Below are positions 42,791-52,858 of a stretch of DNA of 64,000 bases, piece after piece. The translations under genes were made by a program, and so were the position numbers. Origin of the DNA: Cepaea nemoralis (Eukaryota > Mollusca > Gastropoda > Stylommatophora > Helicidae). The stretch lies in the NCBI GenBank assembly GCA_014155875.1, contig JACEFZ010017866.1, positions 62,001 through 126,000 of the forward strand. Reading direction: 5' to 3'. The notes under the pieces were generated by a model that did no database searches, was not told the origin of the DNA, and saw nothing but the letters and a program-made list of their open reading frames with translations. Within the stretch, counting starts at the first letter, position 1; each line of letters starts with the position of its first letter.

Positions 42791-43747
42791 TGTATCGAAA
42801 AAAATGGAAGTTGACGTCACGAGTCGGTAATGCAAATGGGAAAGAAATACAACACATGACTAGGAAGCTCCGCGAATAGGAAAACCACGCTGAGATATGA
42901 GCGAACGTGCGACTGAAGTCTTTGTCAACAAACTACAAAAACAAAACAATGACAATAAAACAAATAACATTTATCTTGGCATCCGCGTCCGAGGAGTGGT
43001 CCGATTAACACACACAGAAAATATTAACGAACAGAATAGAGAGACATGTAAAACGACGTAACAAGGAGGAACACGGAAATGAAAATAGTATCGACAAGTA
43101 GTAATGTAATATAGAGTTCGTGCTCTGTAATACGCTTTCGGGCGAAAGAGACTGAGTCATTTGAGATGAAACATAGTGCACTGAAGTCTATCATCTTTAA
43201 GCTCTTTGACCCCAATTAAATAATGGAGAAGATGCTGGTTATAACAACGGTGCTGGTGATGATGATGGAGACGATGATGACGATAATGATGTGATGAAAA
43301 ACATCACACTGGACACTATATTTCCGGTCAGCTAGACCGTTAAAAGCCAGACTAATAGCCCACACTCTCTCCCACACAAAGTAGTCTGCTTCTATCACAA
43401 TCTCTCTCCCTGACCGTGAACCAGACACACAAGTGAGTGGACTGTTAAGTCAAGTGCTCACATACGCCCTTCACTGCTCATCAAGACCATGGCATGAATC
43501 CAGGTGTCAGATATGATTTGACCTCAATTAGATGTCAATGGACAACCGGATAATTATTTTCATTCAATTATGGCCTGTCCACTACAAACTTGGAATCGAG
43601 TGGTACCTTAGAATGTCAGCTTGCCTCTTCTATATTGGAGAATGTACTTCTTGCTTGTAGTTAATGTTTCTTGTTCCTATCATCGGGTACCTACTTTAAA
43701 GTCTTTCTTAAAATGTTGACTTCTTGTCCTTGCTTTCATTATTACCC
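42791..43747. other. Spacer inside duplication, no gene recognised
   Basis: Open frames of 63 and 70 codons (minus, 43024-43215 and 43216-43428) are conserved in the other copy but only because the DNA is duplicated. They show no domain. A GATGATGATGG-like run lies near 43257-43290. Confidence 0.4.
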
Positions 43748-43900
43748 TCTTTGGACAACAATCACCTTCAAATTAATATCCTGTGTGGGTAAAACCGTGG
43801 TCAGCCGCTATCTGTGGCTGATTCAGTCGCATGATTATACATGGACCCTAATATAACTTCTCTTTGAGGTTGAACGTATTGGGCTGATGGTATAATAGAC
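43748..43900 (+). repeat. Dispersed repeat upstream of SINE-1 body
   Basis: Matches 31030-31165: GGACAACAATCACCTTC, TGTGGCTGATTCA, TGGACCCTAATATAACTTCTC, TTGAGGTTGAACG. Its position directly before the SINE-1 body at 43907 in both duplicate copies may be coincidence or may mean it replaced the SINE head. Confidence 0.6.
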
Positions 43901-43906
43901 ATCGGT

Positions 43907-43973
43907 AAATTGCAAGTACCTCTGAAGTCGGAATGGTTTCGCCTGGTGGCGAGGAACAGTGGTAAAAGTAAAG

Positions 43974-44016
<43 letters not shown>

Positions 44017-44234
44017 CAGTCCAATGCACTAGAAGGTGTAGTAAGAGTATGGACTTCAAGTTCAAAGCGACACACACACACACACACACACATACATTAG
44101 TCCAATGCACTAGAAGTGATAGTAAGAGTATGGACTTCAAGTTCAAAGCGACACACACATACACACACACACACACACACATCAGTCCAATGCACTAGAA
44201 GTGGTAGTAAGAGTATGGACTTCAAGTTCAAAGC

Positions 44235-44277
<43 letters not shown>

Positions 44278-44337
44278 CAGTCCAATGCACTAGAAGTGGT
44301 AGTAAGAGTATGGACTACGCTTAAGTTCAAAGCGAGC
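43907..44337 (+). mobile_element. SINE-1 body, plus strand, expanded by a CA-containing array
   Basis: Starts at GTAAATTGCAAGTACCTCTG and follows the SINE-1 order: GAAGTCGGAATGG, CTGGTGGCGAGGAACAGTGG, then the tail block AGTCCAATGCACTAGAAG, GTATGGACTACGCTTAAG, AAGCGAGCG. The tail block is repeated four times with CA runs (see next entry). No tRNA head. Confidence 0.75.
43976..44290. repeat. CA-containing minisatellite from SINE-1 tail, four units
   Basis: Four units of about 82-95 bp, each a run of (AC)n followed by TCAGTCCAATGCACTAGAAG, TAGTAAGAGTATGGACTTCA and AGTTCAAAGCGA. The unit after the CA run is the tail block of SINE-1. Copy 2 of the duplication (61724-61790) has a single unit. Confidence 0.85.
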
Positions 44338-44357
44338 GAAAGCCAAAAACCGTACTT

Positions 44358-44560
44358 TGGAGCCATGGTAGCGTAGTGGCTAGACTCCGCTTTCAGGTCC
44401 TATGGTCTTGGGTTTGAGCCCACATAGATGCCGGGATGGAAGATTGACCCGGGCTGCCAGGTCGACCCAGTTGATGGGTCTTCTGGAACAAGGGAAGAAA
44501 ACTATCAAAAGAAGTACAGATAAAGAATTCTGTTCCATGCCTTCAAGGGTGTGGGTAGAT
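44358..44560 (+). mobile_element. SINE-4 copy (tRNA-derived)
   Basis: tRNA-like head GGAGCCATGGTAGCGTAGTG with A-box TAGCGTAGTGG (44369-44379) and B-box GGGTTTGAGCCC (44410-44421), followed by a body CGACCCAGTTGATGGGTCTT and AGTACAGATAAAGAATTCTG. The paralogue at 61822-62015 has B-box GGGTTTGAACCC. Confidence 0.75.
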
Positions 44561-44570
44561 AATTTTAAAC

Positions 44571-44632
44571 AAAAATTAAGTTGCATGGCCTTCACAAGAC
44601 GTAGCAGTCAACCCCAGCATGTTCGCTATTAA
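44571..44632 (-). mobile_element. SINE-2 3' fragment, only in duplication copy 1
   Basis: The plus strand contains GTTGCATGGCCTTCACAAGA, CGTAGCAGTCAACCCCAGCA, the complement of the SINE-2 3' block. Copy 2 at about 62025 reads straight through from AAATAAT to ACCAGCCCC, so this is an insertion in copy 1 or a loss in copy 2. Confidence 0.6.
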
Positions 44633-44737
44633 ATACCAGCCCCATATTTTCATAGACAAATGAACGCTGGCTGAGTGATGTGGTGTAGGCCATACATGTC
44701 GCCTTCACTTCGTAGAAAATTTCCTGGTTTCCAATTC

Positions 44738-46417
44738 TTCTTCTTCTTTTCGTTCATCCGGAGTGTTTTTTCAAATGTCATTGCGGTGTGCGTTAGGCAC
44801 CCTTGGGTTGAAAACACTTAGGTCAACACATCCGGCTTATGCGTGCATTTTTGACCAGGTTAGCATTCCTGGGAGACTCTCACTTTTGTGGTACCGTCCA
44901 CATCTCAGCTGGTCAAGTTGGAACAGTCGAGGACTTCGGTCATCCCTCAAGAGAAGGAAGGGACAGTCCATAGCATTTTCCGCCATCCAATGTTGCTTCC
45001 ATAGTTGCAGGGCCGACACATAGCGCCCTGGTACTGGGCTCACCAAGGTATTCGTAACGTCCTGCTCATGGTTGCTTTAATTCCTCACTTCAATATATTG
45101 GGCATTTCGTTCGCCCCGGGCGAATCCCGCACAAAACCAGACAGGTCTGCAAATGGTATCCACTCAGCGAGTTTTCGGACATGTGCTTGTCGTTGCGCCC
45201 GTCAGAGCTGTTCCAGGCACGACAGACATTCGGAAAACTACCTGGTCAGAGCTGTTCCGAACAAGAGCGGCATTCGGAAACTAGGTAGTCAGAGCTGTTC
45301 CTAGCACGAGAGACATTCGGACGAGACATTTCACTCGGACGTAAATGCGTAGTGCCAATTTTTAGTTTGCCACCCGTAGGACGGCACTTCCGTCTTCAGC
45401 AGGCATTTTTTAATGAGGTTAGCTTCCTCGGGTTTCGAGGCACGTTAGACTTTTTGTTGTGATGTCGCCCACATCTCAGCTGGTCAAGATAGAACGATCA
45501 TCGACATCACGGTCGGCCCTCAAGGGAAGGCAGGGGCAGACCATGGGCATTCCCTCGCTATCCAAGGAGGCTTCCATAATTGCAGAGCCGGCACATATTG
45601 CCCTGAGACTGGGCTGACCCGAGGAGTTGCCACGTCCTGCACATGGCTGCTTTAGTTCCTCACTTCCATGTGTTGGGCATATCGCTTGCCACTGGTCGCT
45701 CAACCACACACCAGGAGCGATCAGTCTGCGAGCGACATCCACTCGGTAAGGTTTTGCTTTTGACTTCGGACCACGCAATAGGTTCGCTCGCCGTGCGTTC
45801 CATTTCGCGTCATTGAGACGTTCTTCCACTTTTGTCTACACTCTCTATGAGTTAGATACAGACAGTTTTCGAAACCATTTCCTTCGACTGGGGCACTTTT
45901 CTGACTTTTTGTACTCGCTCACGAGGTAGGCTACATGTGCTGCCGGCTCAGCACCTTACCTTCGTGCAGCACTGAACGCGAAACGGCCAGGCTCTCTCAT
46001 CCGGGAATCCCTCATATTCCCAAGCTGAGAGCCGTCGAACATGTATCAGACCTGAGCATGTAGCTTGCTTAGTATCTCGCCCCTATTTTTCGGTAGGTGG
46101 GTATCGGCCCGGCTCTCAGATCCGAGGGTTTATGGCTTAGAGGCGTCCAGCCACAGCCCTCGACAGGGAGCCTTAAGAGTTTTGTCCGGACCAAGAACTT
46201 CTGCCTTTGTGCACCTGATTTAATCTTCTGACTGCTATCCTCAGTCTAACCTGCAGAGCAGCAGGTTGTGTCTCTCTTAGTCTGGTCCCTATCCCATAAG
46301 CTGTCCGATATGTAGTTTTTCATCCATCGGCAAGCAAATGGGGTCGATGGAACACGCAAGCCCCCCCCCCCCCCCCGCCCACCACCACGGCAAGGTGGAG
46401 ACACATCGGGGGAGGGC
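44738..46417 (-). mobile_element. Non-autonomous LINE-A derivative with duplicated 3' UTR, no ORF
   Basis: A 1,680-bp insert flanked by TTCCAATTC at 44729-44737 and 46418-46426; copy 2 of the duplication has the unoccupied site at 62119-62127. Minus-strand order: a LINE-A-like 5' end (46417-46230, with TGTCTCCACC and the GACCAGACTAAGAG block), an unknown middle (46230-45850), a LINE-A 3' UTR-like segment (45830-45395), three 50- to 60-bp repeats with CAGAGCTGTTCC (45180-45330), a second 3' UTR segment (45170-44755) and a (GAA)n tail. No protein is encoded, so it must have been copied by LINE-A or a relative in trans. Both 3' UTR segments are diverged from 14964-15430. Confidence 0.8.
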
Positions 46418-46440
46418 TTCCAATTCAAGTTAGGTCAACT

Positions 46441-46658
46441 TTTTTTGAAAAATTTGTTGCGTATCCCTTACGGGACGTTGCAGTCAACACCAGCATTTTC
46501 AGCTGCTGTTGATATACTAGGCAAGTGTTACGTTCAGTAGTATGCCATTGCTTTCTGAACTACCGGCCCCTATACCTTTTTCGAAAAAACCAGCACCGCC
46601 GTGTTTCGAACCCGGGTATACGAGCTCACAAACCGCTTTCGCAAGCCCTTAGCCACAG
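46441..46658 (-). mobile_element. SINE-2 copy with known empty site
   Basis: Flanked by AGGTCAACT at 46432-46440 and 46659-46667; copy 2 has the single uninterrupted AGGTCAACT at 62133-62141. Minus strand: head CTGTGGCTAAGGGCTTGCG, B-box CCCGGGTTCGAAACACGG, body GCCGGTAGTTCAGAAAGC, AATGGCATACTACTGAACG, 3' block TGACTGCAACGTCCCGTAAG, ending in an A-rich tail (T run at 46440-46446). It defines the family's ends. Confidence 0.9.
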
Positions 46659-46667
46659 AGGTCAACT

Positions 46668-47439
46668 AGGTCACTTTAAAAAAAAAAAAATCTAGGTCGC
46701 TGTAAATAAAAAATCCCCACCTCGAAGAGGATTGAACATATGACTACCAGGCCAGCAGGCAAGGATTCAAACCAGTTGAGATACCCCGGCTGCCTGGCCG
46801 CGGGATCTATCACATAAAACATGAATTCATCAACGATTAGTTGGCAGTAAATAAGGCCGGCCCGACACTTCAGCCGGCAGGATAGGTGAAGTTACCAAGG
46901 GCCCCGTCAACAACGCCATGCCAGATATGAGCTACAGACCACGTCTGTTGACATTCCCAATCACAGATAACCGTTCTGCCGGAGCAGCCGAGTCAACAGC
47001 TGATAACTGCATGCGATATCTATTTCAACTCCGAAGTGACTTATTTCATCAGAATGTGATGTGTCAGATTAGAGTTGCTAGAAACGGTTCTAGCAGGCTT
47101 CTACGGCCCAAACCGTGCTTCCACTGGGGACTGAAACTATTTGGTTTATTGCCGAGCCGTTTTCTTCATTGGTAAACATAAAACGTGGTTGCTGTGAGAT
47201 AAGCTGTCGTTTAATGTGCTACTTTGAATTGTTTATGTATTGTGTTTCCAATCAAGACGGTCTAGATAGTTGATCGGAGCGGCCCACCTGCGTAATCAGT
47301 ACACCCAGGGGGGTGAGATATTTTTGAGCCAGAATTTTTTGTGTATATTGCGGAATGCAAAAGACGTGTCAAGCACTGAGCCGTTGTCCTTATTGTTCCC
47401 ACAAGCCAAAGAGATACAGTTGCATGTTATTAAAATGTT
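46668..47439. other. Spacer inside duplication, no gene recognised
   Basis: Includes an A run at 46677-46690 and otherwise unremarkable sequence, also present at about 62142-62892. Open frames of 85 and 77 codons have no domain. Confidence 0.4.
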
Positions 47440-47880
47440 GCATGTCCTTTGCAACTTACATGGAGCCAATTTTAACATACGGCTGCACATCCTGGACAAG
47501 TAGTAAACAGGCGAAAAAAATCACTGGAAACCTTGGAGATGTGGTTTTATAGAAGAATGCTGAAAGTTAATTGGACAGCCAAAATGAGCACTCTAGAAAT
47601 TTTGAGGGAAGCTAAATCGCAAAGATAACTTATCACAAACATCAGTTATCATTGTTTGGCAAAGTTTCAGAAGACAAACACTGGAACATGTCGTGACAAC
47701 CCAACCGGACAGATGTTCGAAAAACAAAAAAAGATAGAGGAAGACAGCGGGAGAAGATTTTTGAAAGTCTTGGGTCATAGCACGGAAGGGAGTCAACACA
47801 CGAAATGGTCCGTGCCGTCGTAGATCGCAATTTGAGGAGAGGCATGATCGCTCACGCCAGCCGGTAAAGCACTGGATGAT
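47440..47880 (+). pseudogene. Decayed RTE RT C-terminus
   Basis: Frames around 47440-47600 read YMEPILTYGCTSWT, then LEMWFYRRMLKVNW in another frame, matching the LINE-E thumb region (VEPVLLYGSESW, TEMWFLRRMLRIPW). The end near 47838-47880 has GGCATGATCGCTCACGCC and a GATGATGATGA tail as in RTE 3' ends. Multiple stops. The paralogue is at 62893-63330. Confidence 0.7.
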
Positions 47881-47889
47881 GATGATGTC

Positions 47890-47985
47890 ATTTGCAGGCC
47901 GTGACAATCAACGCCAACCTTAGATTGATTTTTAGACAATTTTATGTTCAGTAGTTTGCCATTGCTTTCTGAGCAAGCAATCAAC
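47890..47985 (-). mobile_element. SINE-2 fragment
   Basis: Plus strand TTGCAGGCCGTGACAATCAA, TTATGTTCAGTAGTTTGCCA and TTGCTTTCTGAGCAA are the complement of the SINE-2 body and 3' block. Head missing. Confidence 0.65.
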
Positions 47986-47994
47986 GCTGAAGCC

Positions 47995-48381
47995 CTACTG
48001 ACCCGTGTAGGGGTTGATGCCCCTTACCCCGCCGTTGAGGCGCCTTGTTTTCCCGATGTACCTCTCGCGTCTGGCCGTGCCGATTCGTACTCCCAAGTAT
48101 TTCATCCTGGACAGCGATGTGGATTCACTGACGTCAAAGTCCTCTGTTCTCGCCATATCTTTGAGGACGTTAATAACATCGGCACGATCCATGGGCTGGC
48201 CATCTACAGGGGGTGCAGAGCCAGCCAGTTTATCAGCTCGTTCATTTCCCTCGACTCCCGCATGTCCCGGGACGAAGATGACTTTACGGACAACAGACTT
48301 CCGCAGCGACTCAGTCCACCGTCTACGTACAGATCCAGCTTCGACCTTCTGAATCATGACTGCTAGGGTAAGGGGACTCAA
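47995..48381 (-). pseudogene. LINE-C-family RNase H fragment
   Basis: An open minus-strand frame of about 128 codons: MIQKVEAGSVRRRW, KVIFVPGHAGVEGNERADKL, DRADVINVLKDMA. It aligns with LINE-C 41290-41560 (MIKRIEEGSIRREW, FIFVPGHAGVQGNERADKL, DQADILNALREV). Only the last catalytic Asp region is present. In copy 2 (63443-63827) two bases are missing (GACGTCAAAGTCC against GACGTCAGTCC), shifting the frame. Confidence 0.75.
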
Positions 48382-48799
48382 TCACATGGAGAATACTTCC
48401 CGTGGGCTGTGACGTATTAGGTCGTCGCATACTCCAGGTCACAACATAATGAGATGTGGTGGCTTTCCTTCCCAGACAGTTTTAAGAGAACCCTGGAAAT
48501 GCTCGTTACCAACTATACGAGGCTGGGTCGATCTGTCAGCCTTATTAGTTAGAAAATAAACAGCTGGTCCCTGCTGAAGACTAAACCCTGACCATTGTCT
48601 CAGAGAGCAGGGGTACTATTCACAAACCACATTGACTCCAGAGCCAATCTTACAATTGTCACGGCAAACTCAGTGCAGATACTCTTGTGTCAGTATGAAA
48701 TGAGATGCCTTCTCCTATACTAGGGCAAAACCTACTGTGCGGTGAGGCATTCCATTCTTTTCATGATTGCATAAATCAAATTAATATCAAATTTCAAAT
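48382..48799. other. Spacer, edge of duplication
   Basis: Shared with copy 2 up to about 48553 (end of window). No gene recognised. Confidence 0.4.
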
Positions 48800-48894
48800 C
48801 AAAAGACGAGATCAAAGCTACATGCAATAAAGGAAACCAACTAATTGGGCAAATGGCACCAATACTACAGAACAAACACGTATCAATAGATACT
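48800..48894 (+). pseudogene. LINE-B fragment, left of LINE-A insertion
   Basis: Similar to 39405-39500: AAGACGAGATC, TGCAATAA.G.AAACCAA, GGCAAATGGCACCAATACTA, AGAACAAA. The last 15 bases GTATCAATAGATACT (48880-48894) are the left target duplication of LINE-A copy 3; the fragment continues at 58748. Confidence 0.8.
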
Positions 48895-48916
48895 TAATCG
48901 TTATGGTGCTAATCCC

Positions 48917-50627
48917 GTGAAGTCCCATCAGGCGGTGATAGTGCCGGGCCCCCTGCCTCGAGGGGGTCCACCCATGACTACTGGTGGTCACCTTCCCCTG
49001 TGCTGTGGAGTCAAGGCACAGAGGAGTAGGTTAAGAGTTATTGACCAAACACCCCGGACACTCAACATACTACAATGGAATTCAGAAGGAGTTTATAACA
49101 AGAAAGCCTCCCTAACACAGCGTCTTCATAAAGATAGAATAGATGTGGCATGCATTCAAGAGACACACCTCAACGCCAATCGCACATTTTCAGTCAAGGG
49201 ATATCAGGCCACACGTTTCGACCGCGAAGGACACAAAGGAGGAGTTGTAATACTTACACGAAATACAATACCCTGCAGCGAAGTATCTGTGATCTCTGAC
49301 AACCAAACGGAAATTATAGGTGTTGATATAATGATAATGGACGTGAAAATAAGAATTTACAATCTGTATAGCCCGGCAGATAAGGATCTTACACTCTCAA
49401 ACATGGAAATAACTGACACAAATTGCATTGTTGTCGGAGACTTTAATAGCCGTTCAGAAAGATGGGGATACCCAGATACTGACAAAAGAGGAGATGAAGT
49501 GGAGGACTGGGAAATAGACTCAAATCTCCATCTACTCAACAAAGCGGATGACACACCGAGCTTCTACTCCAGAAGATGGCTTACCACTTCTACTCCAGAC
49601 TTAGCTTTCTGCACAGGACACATCCTCCACAAAATCGATCGCCATGTGCTGCACCAATTAGCAGGTAGTGACCACAGACCAATCAAGCTTGTAATAAATA
49701 TGGAGTATGTTCCACAGGAGCAAAAGCCTTTGCCCCGTTGGAATTACAAACGAGCAGATTGGGACAGATTTGCCACACTAACAGACAAATATTGTGAAAA
49801 CATAAATACACGATATGGCAACATGAAGCAAATGGTGGAAAGTCTAAACAGAGCAATAATACAGTCGGCCACTGAGTCTATTCCAAGAGGAGCGAGGAAA
49901 AATTACAAACCATACTGGACTGAAGAACTACAAATTTTGGAGGACAAAGTTGAAGATGCCAGGAAGACAGCAGAGAGAGAACAAACAATTGAAGCGAACA
50001 TCTCTCTCAAAGCCATCTCAGCAAAATATAAAAGAACAGTAAATCAAACAACAAGAGATTGTTGGAGGGAAAAAACAGAAAACCTGAATTTTGACAGGGA
50101 TGGAAACAAACTATGGAAACTAGTGAAAGCCATGAACAATGAAGGACCTAGAAACAAACAAATAACAATTAAACAAGGAAATGCCTTGCTTACAGGAAAA
50201 AAGGCTGCAAATGCACTAATGGAACACTATGCCAGTGCAAACCACATTGATATTACAGCCGAACAGAAGAAAGCAATCAAAGATAAACAGATACATCATA
50301 GATATACAGAGACAGCAGCAGAATATATGATGGCAAATCTAACAATGGAAGAAATGGAACAGGCAATGAATACCCTAAAAAAGAAGACATCACCAGGAAA
50401 GGATGGAATCACAAATGAAATGCTAATAGGACTAGGCACTAAGGCAAAAAAGAAACTACTAGCAGTCCTAAATTACAGCTGGAAGAGGGGAATAGTCCCA
50501 CAGGCATGGAAGGAAGCTATACTAATACCAGTCCCAAAGAAAGGAAAAGACCTGGAAGAACCAAATGGCTATCGACCTATCAGTCTTCTTAGCTGTGTAG
50601 GAAAATTAATGGAACGCATTATCAATG
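48917..50627 (+). pseudogene. LINE-A copy 3 ORF, 5' part (endonuclease and RT N-terminus)
   Basis: Open frame from the endonuclease (ILQWNSEG, IQETHLN, VGDFNSRSERW, TPDLAF, GSDHRPI) to RT motifs before the palm (NGYRPISLLSCVGKLMERII), then cut by the LTR element. The frame includes the A that is missing at 17892 in copy 2. The Met at 48917 lies close to the start region of copy 2, whose ORF has 10-20 extra residues upstream. Confidence 0.88.
50623..50627. repeat. LTR element target duplication CAATG (left)
   Basis: CAATG at 50623-50627 is repeated at 55925-55929. Five bases is usual for Gypsy-type integrases. Confidence 0.9.
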
Positions 50628-51224
50628 TGTCAGAGTCCTACTACTGGCTCCGTCTCGCCCACTGGACTATGGCAGGCATATTATAACATCTACGATACAT
50701 CTACTAATAACACATGAATACAATCGGAAACTGGCAGGAGCTATCTCCTGAACAATCATTTATTACAATATATTACAAGCTGACAACATGATCGCACTTC
50801 ACGCTCAAACAACCGTTCACCACCACCAGCCACGCGCTAGCTCACAATGGCGATCTTTACACTGTCGCCCGCATGATCATTCACAATTACACTTCACATC
50901 ATCCCGCACATATCACAGTTAGTACATTCCTCGAATATCAATACACAACGTTGATCTCCATCTATCCGTCACAAACACTATCCTTCTATCGTTCTATCGT
51001 TCTATAGATCTCCACACGTCCGTCCCTATTCGCTGCCTCACACACACTGACTCTCTCTCCGTTGACCTTCCCGCATCACGTGGCTCTGTTCACGGGCTTC
51101 TTGCCTGACCGTCCACTAGCCAAGCCGTGGTGTCTCTTACTGCCCTTTACCTCAGTCATGCTTACACTGACTCTCGCTTACATACCGGCACTTACATTCT
51201 TCCTTACACATATAAGACCATGAC
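50628..51224 (-). repeat. LTR at the left edge (3' LTR of the element)
   Basis: 597 bp, TGTCAGAGTCC...CCATGACA. Nearly identical to 55326-55924; differences include CATGATCGC against CATAGTCGC and TACATTCC against TACGTTCC. Confidence 0.92.
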
Positions 51225-51237
51225 ATTCTCCCCCTGC
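51225..51237 (-). other. Polypurine tract
   Basis: On the minus strand GCAGGGGGAGAA directly precedes the LTR start (TGTCATGG). It is the expected plus-strand primer position and fixes the element's orientation. Confidence 0.7.
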
Positions 51238-52653
51238 ACGACCAATGTGGCACTTTCTCTTAGAAATGTGACACATTACGTTGTTGTTACTCTTGGTTCA
51301 TCTTTCTAAACTTGTCAGGGGATTATATGATCATAAGTACGCGCTTGCGTCCCTTTTTGCTCTGATCTTTTCCGAGATTAACTTCAAAGATTGTTCTCTC
51401 TTTTTCAGTATTGAGGTTTCTCTCAAGGTTTTGTCGTGGTCTGACAAATGCTCTGGTTGGGTCTACTTGTCATACATCGTTATATTATTCAACCACCACT
51501 CCGTGACATTACCTTCTGTTCATATTTCTCAATCGATTGTCTGTGCATTATCATCTCATAGTTATTGTGGCTATGCTGGTTTAAGGATTCTCCATTGGTT
51601 TACGCCTCGACTAAGGCTACAACTTCCTCTTACAGCGTTCTTAAATTTTCTCTCTATTCAGACGTGGTTCCCCTCGTCTCTATTTAATGCACACTAGTCG
51701 ATTCTTTATGAGCACGCTACGTCAATGTTGTGGTCATGGTTCGAATATACTTCATGTGTGTCATAGTCCCCCTTACCTCATCTTATGTCGGACCATGAGT
51801 TGTTTCCCCTTTTGGGTACACCTCGTTTACTGTGATGGAGAGTTTCTTATTAATCTCTTTGGTTGACATCACTCTGTTGGTATGTTCCGTATTACCACCA
51901 TATTCTGATGTTAATTCTATACCGCTATTGCCAAGCGTCATTCGTCGGGCTATCCAGCATCCGCGAAAGTAAGTTTGGTAACATTCGCGCATTGGGATTG
52001 CCAGGCGTTGATTCTCAGCATTACCACTTATTCTATTCGCCAGTATACTTACGCTCATATGTACATATCACATTATAACAATACAAAGTATTATAATAAT
52101 AAAATTAGACATTGAATGTCATACAGTTAATACATATACAATAAAATATACATCGACGATGCCTTTATGCACGTAGGACACTGTTCCTGTCCTGTGAAAG
52201 TTATGCACACGGAATTACATTACCAGTGTTCAATGTTCGGTTCCGTGCTGGAATCTTTGGCATTTCTTCTATCTGAACCGATTATCAACGTCTTCTGTAT
52301 ATCATGATATTGTCTTTCCTTGTGTATAGTGCTTAAGACTGTTCACCAATATTGGCCAATTTGTAAGTCTGTTCTGTAAAATTGCCGGAATTCACACGTA
52401 TAAAACACGAATTAAGTTCAGTGGCCTTAATTTTGAGTGTGGCCATGGTGCGTCTGTCTGTTACTGTCTTTGCCATGGTTTGTAGGTTGGCATCTGGTTC
52501 ATTAAACTGATTATCGGAAATGAATGTCTGTACTCGTGAAGCTGTCGTCGTTGTTAGTCGATTTCAAAAGGTAAATTCTGTAGATACTCGTTTGAACACA
52601 AAGTCAATATGGGTATATCTTACTGTTTGATACCTGAAATCACATGTTGAGTC
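51238..52653 (-). other. Element interior without recognised gene
   Basis: About 1.4 kb where pol end and integrase would lie. Only short frames (for example 91 codons at 51783-52058, minus) without known motifs. No HHCC or D,D35E signature was recognised. Confidence 0.4.
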
Positions 52654-52858
52654 TTACTGGTTTGCCGGTGACACTTTCACGTTGAAGGACCTTTTATGCT
52701 GGTCTATACAATGAAGTGTGCTAGTATCATAGCGCTGGAGTCGTGCAGCAGACAAGGCAACTCTGGAGTTACTGGATCTAAGGATATAAAGTGGGTTACG
52801 GTTAAAATTTTCTGTAGGGTGGGGATTTTCAATTTTCATGTTGAGATCATTTTGAGTG
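52654..52858 (-). pseudogene. Possible Gypsy RNase H remnant
   Basis: The minus-strand frame 52896-52654 reads PLYIL, then RVALSAARLQRYDTSTL, which resembles the PL..L......AARLQRW..L block at the end of Gypsy RNase H. If correct, the RT palm has been deleted between protease and RNase H. The match is short and not verified. Confidence 0.3.

Larger units (their letters stand above)
42140..48553 (+). repeat. Segmental duplication, copy 1
   Basis: Directly repeated at 59877-64000 with high similarity, mostly single-base changes. Copy 1 is longer because it carries a LINE-A derivative (44738-46417), a full SINE-2 (46441-46658), a SINE-2 fragment (44571-44632) and extra CA-array units. The right edge is set by the end of the window in copy 2, so the true extent may be larger. 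Confidence 0.92.

Noticed and set aside
43024..43428. Two adjacent minus-strand frames conserved in both duplication copies
   Set aside because: Conservation reflects recent duplication of the DNA; substitutions show no obvious codon bias and no domain is present.
44358..44430. A genuine tRNA gene
   Set aside because: Same reasoning; the head is followed by a conserved SINE body, and the acceptor stem does not close.
46110..46175. Similarity of the minus strand (GGACGCCTCTAAG and neighbours) to a segment near the 3' end of large-subunit rRNA
   Set aside because: An exact match of about 13 bases to some part of a 4-kb rRNA is expected by chance in a window this size, and similarity outside about 40 bases is not convincing. 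An alignment to LSU rRNA would decide it.
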